Positions 1 to 5,750 of a stretch of 5,750 nt of DNA are shown here, one piece after another (the first letter of the stretch is position 1; each line of letters opens with the position of its first letter). The position numbers and the translations under genes are program-made. This stretch comes from JAZDMK01 sp043800975 (lineage in GTDB: Bacteria > Bacteroidota > Bacteroidia > Bacteroidales > JAHJDW01). Location: assembly GCA_043800975.1 (NCBI GenBank), contig JAZDMK010000196.1:1-5750 (forward strand), in the 5' to 3' direction. Under the pieces are notes generated by a model. It made no database searches. It had not been told where the DNA came from and saw nothing but the letters and a program-made list of their open reading frames with translations.

Positions 1-281
1 GTTCATCCAATGACGGAAAAAAATGGGATGCTGCCAATAAGGGTTTGAATGGAAAAAATAAATTAAAAAAAGTTGTGGGAACTCCACTCGGAATCGTCTA
101 TCTGGCAGGTAGTTTAGGAATGTGTTCTTCGCTCGACCATGGTGAAAACTGGTCAGAAATGAATAGTGGCCTGCAGGATATTCAAGTAGTTTCCCTTATT
201 ATTGCAAACGGAAAAGTATTTGCCGGGACTGCAAATGGAAATATTTATTATCATAATGAACTAGAGATTCCAAAGAAATAA
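1..281 (+). CDS. BNR/Asp-box beta-propeller protein, C-terminal fragment (5' end outside window)
   Basis: The reading frame is already open at the left edge (first full codon at 3) and ends with TAA at 279-281, so this is the 3' end of a longer gene. TTG or ATG codons inside it, such as the TTG at 45, are not needed as starts. The visible 92 residues hold two Asp-box motifs 42 residues apart. One is SSNDGKKW (codons 3-26), a variant with Asn at the Asp position. The other is SLDHGENW (codons 129-152), which fits S-x-D-x-G-x-x-W exactly. Each is followed by a matching N-(K/S)-G-L turn. Between them lie short hydrophobic strands (GIVYLAGS, KVFAGTANGNIYYH), as in BNR, sortilin-like or Ycf48-like propellers. 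The protein ends soon after the last strand, with no sign of a type IX sorting domain. Binding partner and substrate cannot be read from this piece. Asp-boxes are structural, so a sialidase label would be unsafe. Confidence 0.8.
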   Translation, partial: SSNDGKKWDAANKGLNGKNKLKKVVGTPLGIVYLAGSLGMCSSLDHGENWSEMNSGLQDIQVVSLIIANGKVFAGTANGNIYYHNELEIPKK

Positions 282-282
282 A

Positions 283-921
283 ATGCGGATTGAATTTATC
301 ATATTGGGTTTGCTTGCTTATGCTTTAGGAACACTTCCTACGGCCGTTATCATCGGAAAAATATTTTTCAAAACCGATGTGAGGGATCATGGAAGCGGCA
401 ACAGCGGTGCAACCAATACGATTCGCATACTGGGTTTGCGTACCGGCCTGACAGTACTTGCTATTGATATTTTTAAAGGAATGGCAGCGCTGCAACTGGT
501 TTATCTGTTCCCATGGATAACCCGAGATCCGGATCTGTTAGACCTGATGACCGTTATAATGGCCACTTGTGCGGTTATGGGTCACATTTATCCCGTTTAC
601 ATGAATTTCAGAGGTGGCAAAGGAATGGCTACGCTGACGGGCATTGTATTTACTTTGAATTATGAACTGGGACTTGTTTGCCTTGGTTTATTTTTAATTC
701 TTCTATTTTTGACAGAATATGTTTCGCTGAGTTCTGTTACAACGGCACTTTTTTTTCCTTTAATCTGCATTCTTGTAACCCCGGAATCAAGCGTTCCCTT
801 TGATCTCTTCTGTTTTTTCATTGCATTTCTGGTGCCTCTCACCCACAGTAAAAATATTGAACGTTTATTAAAAGGCGTAGAAAACAAAACAAAAATTTTA
901 AAACGGCGTAAAAAGAAATAG
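283..921 (+). CDS. plsY: Acyl-phosphate:glycerol-3-phosphate acyltransferase PlsY
   Basis: PlsY is an integral inner-membrane enzyme. It transfers an acyl group from acyl-phosphate (made by PlsX) to the sn-1 position of glycerol-3-phosphate, giving lysophosphatidic acid, the first step of phospholipid synthesis. All three family motifs are visible. Motif 1 is SGNSGATN at residues 38-45, with Arg at 48. Motif 2 is GHIYPVYMNFRGGKG at 100-114, including the phosphate-binding GGKG. Motif 3 is HSKNIERLLKGVENK at 188-202, with His188, Asn191 and Glu200. DIFKG at 62-66 is also typical. Hydrophobic segments at about 3-27, 52-76, 87-104, 118-150 and 162-186 fit the multi-pass topology, and 212 residues is the usual length. 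The tail is Lys/Arg-rich, probably cytoplasmic. The ATG lies one base after the upstream stop, with an A-rich leader and no Shine-Dalgarno, so translation may be coupled to the propeller gene. The stop is TAG. Confidence 0.97.
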   Translation: MRIEFIILGLLAYALGTLPTAVIIGKIFFKTDVRDHGSGNSGATNTIRILGLRTGLTVLAIDIFKGMAALQLVYLFPWITRDPDLLDLMTVIMATCAVMGHIYPVYMNFRGGKGMATLTGIVFTLNYELGLVCLGLFLILLFLTEYVSLSSVTTALFFPLICILVTPESSVPFDLFCFFIAFLVPLTHSKNIERLLKGVENKTKILKRRKKK

Positions 922-926
922 AATTG

Positions 927-940
927 CCGTCTAAGGACGG
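927..940 (+). terminator. Short GC hairpin after plsY, possible weak terminator
   Basis: CCGTC (927-931) and GACGG (936-940) form a perfect 5-bp stem around a TAAG loop, starting 6 bases after the plsY stop. The bases that follow are AT-rich (agatattttattatatttg) but are not a clean T-run, so termination, if any, is likely partial. The hairpin lies just upstream of the putative -7 box and could equally be an operator-like element or chance. Confidence 0.3.
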
Positions 941-951
941 AGATATTTTAT

Positions 952-959
952 TATATTTG
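952..959 (+). promoter_or_regulatory. Bacteroidota-type -7 promoter box (TATATTTG)
   Basis: TATATTTG matches the Bacteroidota sigma-ABfr consensus TAnnTTTG at every fixed position, and lies in the only intergenic gap where a promoter for the two PD40 genes would be expected. The best -33 candidate, ATTG at 923-926, is 25 bases upstream. That is longer than the usual spacing of about 17-23, so the upstream half is weak. A transcript starting about 7 bases after the box would have a 5' leader of only about 12-14 bases before the ATG at 979, short but compatible with Shine-Dalgarno-independent initiation. Confidence 0.5.
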
Positions 960-978
960 TTTTTGTTTAATATCCATC

Positions 979-2340
979 ATGCTTAGGAATTTAAAAAAGA
1001 TCATTCTTTTTTCTGTCTTTCTTTCGATTGCTGTTCCTGTTTTTTCTCAGGGCGATAAAGTTCCGAAGAACGGTCCTGCGCTTGCCAATAAAGATTTCAG
1101 GGAATCGTATATCATGGCGCTGGATTATTATAGCTATGAATATTATCTGGATGCCATGCCTATCTTTTTGCGATTGCTTGCCCAGGAACGGAACAACTGT
1201 AACATCAATTTTTATGTGGGCATGTGTATGCTGAATATTGTCGGGAAAGAAAAAACAAAGGCCATCCCCTATTTTGAAAAAGCAAGTAAAAAAGTTGATC
1301 CGAACTACAGCGGAAACTATAAGGAAACTGCTGCCCCGGTGCATGCTTTTTATTATCTCGCAGAAACATATCTGTACAATTACCAAATCGACGAAGCAAT
1401 TACCAATTATAAAAAGTTTGAATCGTATCTTGTTGGAAAAGCAGCTGACGAAAACAAGAAAGCTGACGTACTCAGGCAGATTGATAAATGCAATCTTGCT
1501 AAAGAATTGATTGCGAAACCCATTAATGTTACCATTACTGCTATTCCTTTAGCAAACTCTAGCTTTTCTGACTATGCACCAGTTGCTTCCTTTGATGGAA
1601 AAACAGTTTACTTTAATACAAAACGAAGAGGCGTTACTGGTGGCGAAAAAGATTATTCCGGTGAATACAACAGTGATATTTTCTTTTCTGCCATGAAAGG
1701 CGAAAAATGGCAAAAACCAAAAAAACTCAGCGGAAAAATTAATACGAAAGCAGCAGAAGGAATTTCTTACCTTTCTCCTGATGGAAAATACATGATGTTT
1801 TACCGCTACAGCAAAAAGTCGGCTGATATTTTTGCTGTAGAAACCGGAAAGAAAGGTAAATGGGGCGCTCCATACAAACTGGGACCCAATATCAATTCAA
1901 AATATGATGAAACAAGTGCATACCTGAACGTGGAAGCAAATAAACTTCTCTTTGTAAGTGACCGTCCCGGTGGATATGGTGGTAAAGATATTTATGTTTC
2001 AGAAAAATTGTCAAATGGTGAATGGGGACCACCGCTGAACCTCGGACCAGGTATCAATACACAGTTTGATGAAGACAGTCCGTTTTTTGACAAAGATGAC
2101 AGAACACTTTATTTCAGTTCCGAAGGTCATAAAACAATGGGAGGCTTCGATATTTTTATCAGCACTGCATCCGACGACGGATACTGGTCGGAGCCTGAAA
2201 ACATTGGATATCCAATCAACACTCCTTTCGACGACATTTATTTTAAACCCACCTTCAACGAAAAAAGAGCCTACTACTCAACTGCCAAGAAAGGCGGATT
2301 CAGCGACTGGGACGTCTATTCAATCACTTTTAACAAGTAA
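979..2340 (+). CDS. Exported TPR + PD40 beta-propeller protein (PorE-like, without OmpA domain)
   Basis: A complete 453-residue protein. Residues 1-24 are a signal peptide: basic RNLKK, a hydrophobic core at 8-22, and probable cleavage after VFSQ. There is no lipobox Cys, so it should be soluble in the periplasm or exported. Residues about 44-150 are TPR-like helices; the clearest is YYLAETYLYNYQIDEAI. From about 198 to the end there are about five PD40 units: around D206-G207, SPDGKY (266-271), FVSDRPGGYGGKDIYVS (325-341), LYFSSEGHKTMGGFDIF (377-393) and a last one ending SDWDVYSI. Linkers of the type (I)NT.xDE (INTQFDEDSP, INTPFDD) join the blades. The TPR-PD40 order recalls PorE, but the protein stops after the propeller, with no carboxypeptidase-like domain and no OmpA peptidoglycan-binding domain. 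The first ATG gives a clean signal peptide, and no ribosome binding site is evident. Its role is unknown; a scaffold or binding function in the envelope is inferred. Confidence 0.9.
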   Translation: MLRNLKKIILFSVFLSIAVPVFSQGDKVPKNGPALANKDFRESYIMALDYYSYEYYLDAMPIFLRLLAQERNNCNINFYVGMCMLNIVGKEKTKAIPYFEKASKKVDPNYSGNYKETAAPVHAFYYLAETYLYNYQIDEAITNYKKFESYLVGKAADENKKADVLRQIDKCNLAKELIAKPINVTITAIPLANSSFSDYAPVASFDGKTVYFNTKRRGVTGGEKDYSGEYNSDIFFSAMKGEKWQKPKKLSGKINTKAAEGISYLSPDGKYMMFYRYSKKSADIFAVETGKKGKWGAPYKLGPNINSKYDETSAYLNVEANKLLFVSDRPGGYGGKDIYVSEKLSNGEWGPPLNLGPGINTQFDEDSPFFDKDDRTLYFSSEGHKTMGGFDIFISTASDDGYWSEPENIGYPINTPFDDIYFKPTFNEKRAYYSTAKKGGFSDWDVYSITFNK

Positions 2341-2378
2341 CAACTGTTGATCTTTTGCGGGGAAGAAAAAAAATAAAG

Positions 2379-5300
2379 ATGTCCATCGTCAACTTGCGTA
2401 AGCAGTTGTTTCAGATTTTCTTATTGGGATTTCTTATAATTGGGAGCATTCCTTTTTCCTTCGGTCAGGGTTCGGAAGATGGCGTAAAAGCTGAAGCTGC
2501 AAAGCTTTTTGAAAAAGGAGATTATGCGGGTGCGATGCCCAAATATTCACAGTTACTAAGTCTAAACCCACGCGACCCGGAATATAATTATCGCTTTGGA
2601 GTTTGTCTTTTTTATTCCAATGCAAATGCAGAAGCACCCGTCAAGTATCTGATGTTTGCTAAAAAAGAACTTCCCCAGAAAGCGGAAATTTATTATTACC
2701 TCGGCAGGGTGTATCACCTCAATTATCGCTTCACCGAGGCAATGCAGATGTATACCCAGTTTCAGACAATGGCACCCCAGCTTGTGAAAAAAGTCGGTGT
2801 AGCACATAGTATTGAAATGTGCAGAAACGGTATTAGCCTGCTTTCAAAAATCAATGACATCTATGTTTTTCAGAAAAGAGAAGTACGCGAAGCCGGCTTC
2901 TATCGCTCCTTTGATGCAGCCTGCTTTGGCGGACGCTTTTATCCGAAATCCGATGAGCTGAAAACAAAACTCGACCGTAAGATGGAAAGCGGCGGCTCGC
3001 TTATGTTTGTTCTCAATTCAAAAAAAGAAATTTATTATGCCAGCTTTGGCAAAAAAGGTGAAACTGGTAAAGATATTTATCATGTCACAAAATTACCCGA
3101 TGGCAAATGGGGAGAACCCGAAAGACTCAGCGATGCCATCAACACCATCTATGATGAAGATTTTCCCTATTTACAGCCGGATGGAAAAACATTATACTTC
3201 TCTTCCAAAGGCCACAACAGTATGGGCGGTTACGACATCTTCCGTACAATTTATAACACAAAAGAAAAGAAATGGGTGAAGCCCGTTAACATGGACTTCG
3301 CCATCAACACACCTTACGATGAAATGCTTTTTGTTCCTGATACATTGGAGCAATATGCTTTTTTTAGTTCAAACCGCCTGAACACACGCGGAAATGTAAC
3401 GCTCTTCAAAGTACGTATTGACAAGCGTCCTGATAAAACAGAAAATATTGATCTGGCTAATATTTCCACTTCTCCTTCGGATACAGCCGAGCTGATGAAA
3501 ACCATCGCTTTGCTGAATGCCAAAGCCAGCCTGGATGTAAATGCCACCGAAGAAATGTTTGTGCCTGCTGTAACGCAGTATTTCGATAATACTACGCCAG
3601 TAGATACGACCAGCGAAATTGATCACCTTCTTGACTCCGGTAATCTTTCCAATGCAGATATTATTAGTATAGCCCAGAAAGAAGCCGATAAAGCAAAAGG
3701 TGATGCAATAGTTTTCCGCGAAAAATACAATGCATCGGTTGCACTTTCTGCACAAAAAAATAAAGAAGCAGACGATTTAAAAAACGAAGCCGATAAATTG
3801 CTGAAGCAGGCTCAGAACACAACCGACCCGGTGCAGAAAGATGAGCTGGAACAACAAGCTGCAGGGCTTCAGAACCAGTCTGTTCAAAAGAAAAAGGAAG
3901 GTGCACTTGCCTATAACATTGCTGTAAAATACAAAAATGCATTGCATGAAAAATCTGCCGACGCGGATGATCAGGGAAAATATGTGGCTGCATTGCAAAA
4001 AGCAAACGATTCGAAAGATCCTAAAAAATCGAATGAAGCACTCACTAATTATATTAATTACCTGCAGAAATCCGACAGCACCGGGAAGAAATATGCAACA
4101 ATGGATCTCGCCGACATTGCTCCTACCAAAGATGATTACAACCTAAAGAAAAAAGAAGCGGATGATTTGCAGAATCAATTAAAGAGCATAAAAGAAAGTG
4201 TGGGCGATCTCGAATCACAGGCACAGAACCTGCGCAATGATGCTAACCGCACAAAAAAGAAAGATACAAAAGACGCATTGAATAAGCAGGCAAACGATCT
4301 GGATGAACAGGCTAAGAATTTGAATGAGAGTCTGAATCCCTTGGTAGCAAGCGTTAATAAAGCAAACCGCGAAGCTGACAGTGTGCTGAATGAACTGAAA
4401 GTTGTTTCCGGTGTATTAAGAAACATCAGCGACAGCAGCAAACAGCTCAGCACGGTGAAAGTTTCGGATGCAGATAAAAATGCACTGGATAATGAATTCA
4501 GAAATAAGAATCATCTTACCGTTGCTTACAATGCCTATAAGCCGGAGAACACAGCAGGCACCGATAATTCTGTTAAAGAAGCGAATGTTCGTGTAAAGAC
4601 GATTCGTACCAAAAGAGATTCTCTTGCCAACGCGCGTGATATTGCTTATGCACTGGCTTTGGAAAAAGATGCATTATCAAAAAAGAATTCGGATGATGCT
4701 GATCGCCGTCTGGGTGGTATCAATAATTTATCGGGCTCTGAAAACAAACGCAAAGAACTGAATGCAATCAACCGCTTGCTGGATGATGCAAAGCGCCTGC
4801 AAGGGGAATCAAGGATTGTTTTTGAAATTGCGCAGAAACTCGACAGTGCTGTGAAAGATGCTGACGATGCGCTGGCGCAGGCTGAAGAAATTTCAAATAA
4901 TCTTTCATCCAATAAACTTTCTGCCGATGAAGTGAATGAAAAACTGAACGAATTAAAAAACATCGTTGCTTCGGTTGAAAATTCAATTCGCATTATTGAT
5001 CTGGCACCGGTAGTAATTAAAGACACCAAAGACAATGCAGTTGCTGCGCAAAATAATGCAGAATCAACCGAACAGAAAATTCAAACGCTGAAAAACAGAC
5101 TGAATGAAATGCAGGCTGAGGCTAAGAATCCGAACACCAAAAAGAAACGCCGTACCGAACTGGAAACACAAATGGAAGGTGTTCGCAACGACATTCAGGC
5201 AAAAACCAAAGAACTGAACGAAGCAGTTATTACGGCAGATCGTTTGAAGAACGATGCAGCCCTGATGGAAAACGCAGCCGGTTACGATATTAAAAAGGAT

Positions 5301-5750
5301 TGGAACGCTGCTAAAAACAACAACAAAACAGTTTCGGAAGACGATAAAAATTCATTGCGGAATACCTATCAGAGCAACCGCATTGCCAAACAAAAGGACA
5401 GCGTGCTGAATGTAGCTGCGGCAAACAATGTAGGAATCAATGAAGCCACTTCCGACAACACAGCAAAGCTGGAAGCCAATGTAAACAGCAACATTGACAA
5501 GCAAAACGGGAACAAAACAATTCTGAATACATTGCAGGCCGGAAACCGCAACCAGCCTGAAGCTATCGAAGCAAAGCAACTGGTGAATGAATCGGATCAG
5601 TTGGTTCAAAAAGCAAATGCATTGCTCGCAGATGCAAAAAATACGACCGATATAAATAAGAAAAGTGATTTACTTTCCGAAGCGGACGACCTGAGCAATA
5701 AAGCACTGGAAAAGCAGTTGCGTGCAATTGAATTGTATCAGAAAAATTAC
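2379..5750 (+). CDS. Giant exported TPR-PD40 protein with long repetitive helical C-terminal region (3' end outside window)
   Basis: An uninterrupted frame of 1124 codons from ATG 2379 to the right edge, with no stop reached. The ATG was chosen because it gives a signal peptide: basic start, hydrophobic core at about 10-28, cleavage near SFGQ|G. The leader is A-rich, and GGGGAAG at 2359-2365 is rather far for a Shine-Dalgarno. Residues about 35-150 are TPR-like (EAAKLFEKGDYAGAMPKYS; YYYLGRVYHLNYRFTEAM). Residues about 200-340 hold about three PD40 units, the best being LQPDGKTLYFSSKGHNSMGG (265-284) and then YDIF. From about 350 onward the sequence is rich in Lys, Ala, Asn, Asp, Glu and Leu, has no Cys after residue 182, reads as long amphipathic helices, and is internally repetitive. 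The gap to the upstream paralogue is 38 bases without a good promoter, so the two are probably co-transcribed. I do not recognise a named family for the C-terminal part. The missing end could hold an OmpA or other anchor. Confidence 0.9.
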   Translation, partial: MSIVNLRKQLFQIFLLGFLIIGSIPFSFGQGSEDGVKAEAAKLFEKGDYAGAMPKYSQLLSLNPRDPEYNYRFGVCLFYSNANAEAPVKYLMFAKKELPQKAEIYYYLGRVYHLNYRFTEAMQMYTQFQTMAPQLVKKVGVAHSIEMCRNGISLLSKINDIYVFQKREVREAGFYRSFDAACFGGRFYPKSDELKTKLDRKMESGGSLMFVLNSKKEIYYASFGKKGETGKDIYHVTKLPDGKWGEPERLSDAINTIYDEDFPYLQPDGKTLYFSSKGHNSMGGYDIFRTIYNTKEKKWVKPVNMDFAINTPYDEMLFVPDTLEQYAFFSSNRLNTRGNVTLFKVRIDKRPDKTENIDLANISTSPSDTAELMKTIALLNAKASLDVNATEEMFVPAVTQYFDNTTPVDTTSEIDHLLDSGNLSNADIISIAQKEADKAKGDAIVFREKYNASVALSAQKNKEADDLKNEADKLLKQAQNTTDPVQKDELEQQAAGLQNQSVQKKKEGALAYNIAVKYKNALHEKSADADDQGKYVAALQKANDSKDPKKSNEALTNYINYLQKSDSTGKKYATMDLADIAPTKDDYNLKKKEADDLQNQLKSIKESVGDLESQAQNLRNDANRTKKKDTKDALNKQANDLDEQAKNLNESLNPLVASVNKANREADSVLNELKVVSGVLRNISDSSKQLSTVKVSDADKNALDNEFRNKNHLTVAYNAYKPENTAGTDNSVKEANVRVKTIRTKRDSLANARDIAYALALEKDALSKKNSDDADRRLGGINNLSGSENKRKELNAINRLLDDAKRLQGESRIVFEIAQKLDSAVKDADDALAQAEEISNNLSSNKLSADEVNEKLNELKNIVASVENSIRIIDLAPVVIKDTKDNAVAAQNNAESTEQKIQTLKNRLNEMQAEAKNPNTKKKRRTELETQMEGVRNDIQAKTKELNEAVITADRLKNDAALMENAAGYDIKKDWNAAKNNNKTVSEDDKNSLRNTYQSNRIAKQKDSVLNVAAANNVGINEATSDNTAKLEANVNSNIDKQNGNKTILNTLQAGNRNQPEAIEAKQLVNESDQLVQKANALLADAKNTTDINKKSDLLSEADDLSNKALEKQLRAIELYQKNY
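3768..3914 (+). repeat. Helical-hairpin module A1
   Basis: Residues 464-512 of the large protein. A Leu/Ala-spaced helix (ADDLKNEADKLLKQAQ) is followed by the turn NTTDPVQK and a second helix ending in ALAY. It aligns without gaps to module A3 over 49 residues, with 17 identities by eye, including the shared NTTD turn. Confidence 0.7.
4206..4334 (+). repeat. Helical-hairpin module B1
   Basis: Residues 610-652. A helix (DLESQAQNLRNDA) is followed by the basic turn NRTKKKDTK and a second helix (ALNKQANDLDEQAKNL). It differs from the A modules by its TKKK turn, which recurs in B2. Confidence 0.6.
4677..4827 (+). repeat. Helical-hairpin module A2 (diverged)
   Basis: Begins at residue 767. The helix DDADRRLGGIN matches EADKLLKQAQ of A1 in position. 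Asn783 stands where the Asn of NTTD lies in A1, and the second helix KRKELNAINRLLDDAKRL follows with a one-residue shift. The assignment rests mainly on spacing and helix pattern. Confidence 0.5.
5088..5225 (+). repeat. Helical-hairpin module B2
   Basis: Begins at residue 904. The helix LKNRLNEMQAEAK is followed by the turn NPNTKKKRR and a second helix (TELETQMEGVRNDIQAK). The TKKK turn and flanking helices match B1 295 residues earlier, with one small gap. Confidence 0.6.
5592..5738 (+). repeat. Helical-hairpin module A3
   Basis: Residues 1072-1120, just before the window edge. SDQLVQKANALLADAK, the turn NTTDINKK and a second helix ending IELY have the same 49-residue length as A1 and the same NTTD turn. 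It shows that the array continues to the end of the window and probably beyond. Confidence 0.7.

Larger units (their letters stand above)
3537..5750 (+). repeat. Diverged tandem super-repeat region, period about 300 residues
   Basis: Several independent anchors recur in the same order at nearly the same spacing. The A-hairpin Asn is at residues 480, 783 and 1088 (+303, +305). DLA is at 576 and 874 (+298). TKKK is at 625 and 920 (+295). VS-x-x-DKN-x-L is at 695 and 985 (+290). A weak match to the last anchor at Val387 suggests the first unit begins right after the PD40 region. Units would then be about 387-694, 695-984 and 985 onward, the third cut by the window edge. Similarity is at protein level and mostly low, so these are old duplications. 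Confidence 0.65.

Noticed and set aside
1..281. Independent small gene starting at TTG 45
   Set aside because: The frame is open to the left edge and the residues before position 45 contain an Asp-box, so this is the end of a longer gene.
979..1060. Lipoprotein signal in the first PD40 protein (PorE is a lipoprotein)
   Set aside because: There is no Cys near the cleavage region (AVPVFSQG), so a signal peptidase I site fits better.
991..1386. Antisense frame of 131 codons under the TPR region
   Set aside because: It overlaps the well-supported signal peptide and TPR coding sequence, and its product has no family features.
2341..2378. Possible promoter (ATCTTTTG) between the two PD40 genes
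   Set aside because: Both bases of the essential TA in TAnnTTTG are wrong and there is no good -33 element, so co-transcription from upstream is more likely.
3369..4005. Overlapping antisense frames of 113-128 codons
   Set aside because: They lie wholly inside the continuous + strand coding frame, overlap each other, and show no recognisable domain.
4646..5035. Antisense open frame of 129 codons, rich in Ser, Phe and Ala
   Set aside because: It is the reverse of the Lys/Asp/Glu/Ala-rich helical region of the large + strand gene. Its composition is that of a shadow frame, with no motifs.
3537..5750. Phage tape-measure or tail-fibre protein as an explanation of the coiled-coil region
   Set aside because: The same frame starts with a signal peptide, TPRs and PD40 blades, and the neighbours are chromosomal envelope and lipid genes with no phage genes.

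Overview
The window looks like chromosomal DNA from a member of the Bacteroidota. Three signs point there. The base composition is moderately AT-rich. Upstream of the third gene there is a perfect TAnnTTTG -7 promoter box, the start codons sit behind A-rich leaders without a clear Shine-Dalgarno, and secreted TPR + PD40 (WD40-like beta-propeller) proteins are characteristic of this phylum. All supported genes are on the + strand and almost every base is coding. There are no RNA genes, mobile elements or CRISPR arrays, and no gene-free stretch over about 60 bases.

Layout: (1) 1-281, the 3' end of a gene for a BNR/Asp-box beta-propeller protein. (2) 283-921, plsY, the membrane acyl-phosphate:glycerol-3-phosphate acyltransferase, starting one base after the preceding stop. 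(3) 922-978, a short gap with a small GC hairpin and a perfect Bacteroidota -7 box. (4) 979-2340, a complete 453-residue exported protein made of TPRs followed by about five PD40 blades. (5) 2379-5750, a very long open frame with no stop before the window ends (at least 1124 residues). It has a signal peptide, TPRs, a short PD40 region and then about 775 residues of charged, helical, cysteine-free sequence.

Genes 4 and 5 share the same N-terminal architecture and near-identical motifs, so they are probably paralogues in one transcription unit. The nearest well-studied architecture is PorE of the type IX secretion system (TPR, PD40, a carboxypeptidase-like domain, OmpA). Gene 4 lacks the last two domains, and gene 5 carries a long helical region in their place as far as can be seen. 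An envelope scaffold, or an adaptor between peptidoglycan and the outer membrane, is an inference only.

The most interesting signal is inside gene 5. Its C-terminal region is a diverged tandem array with a period of about 300 residues, and each period contains two different helical-hairpin modules (A-B-A-B-A). I do not recognise a named family for this region.
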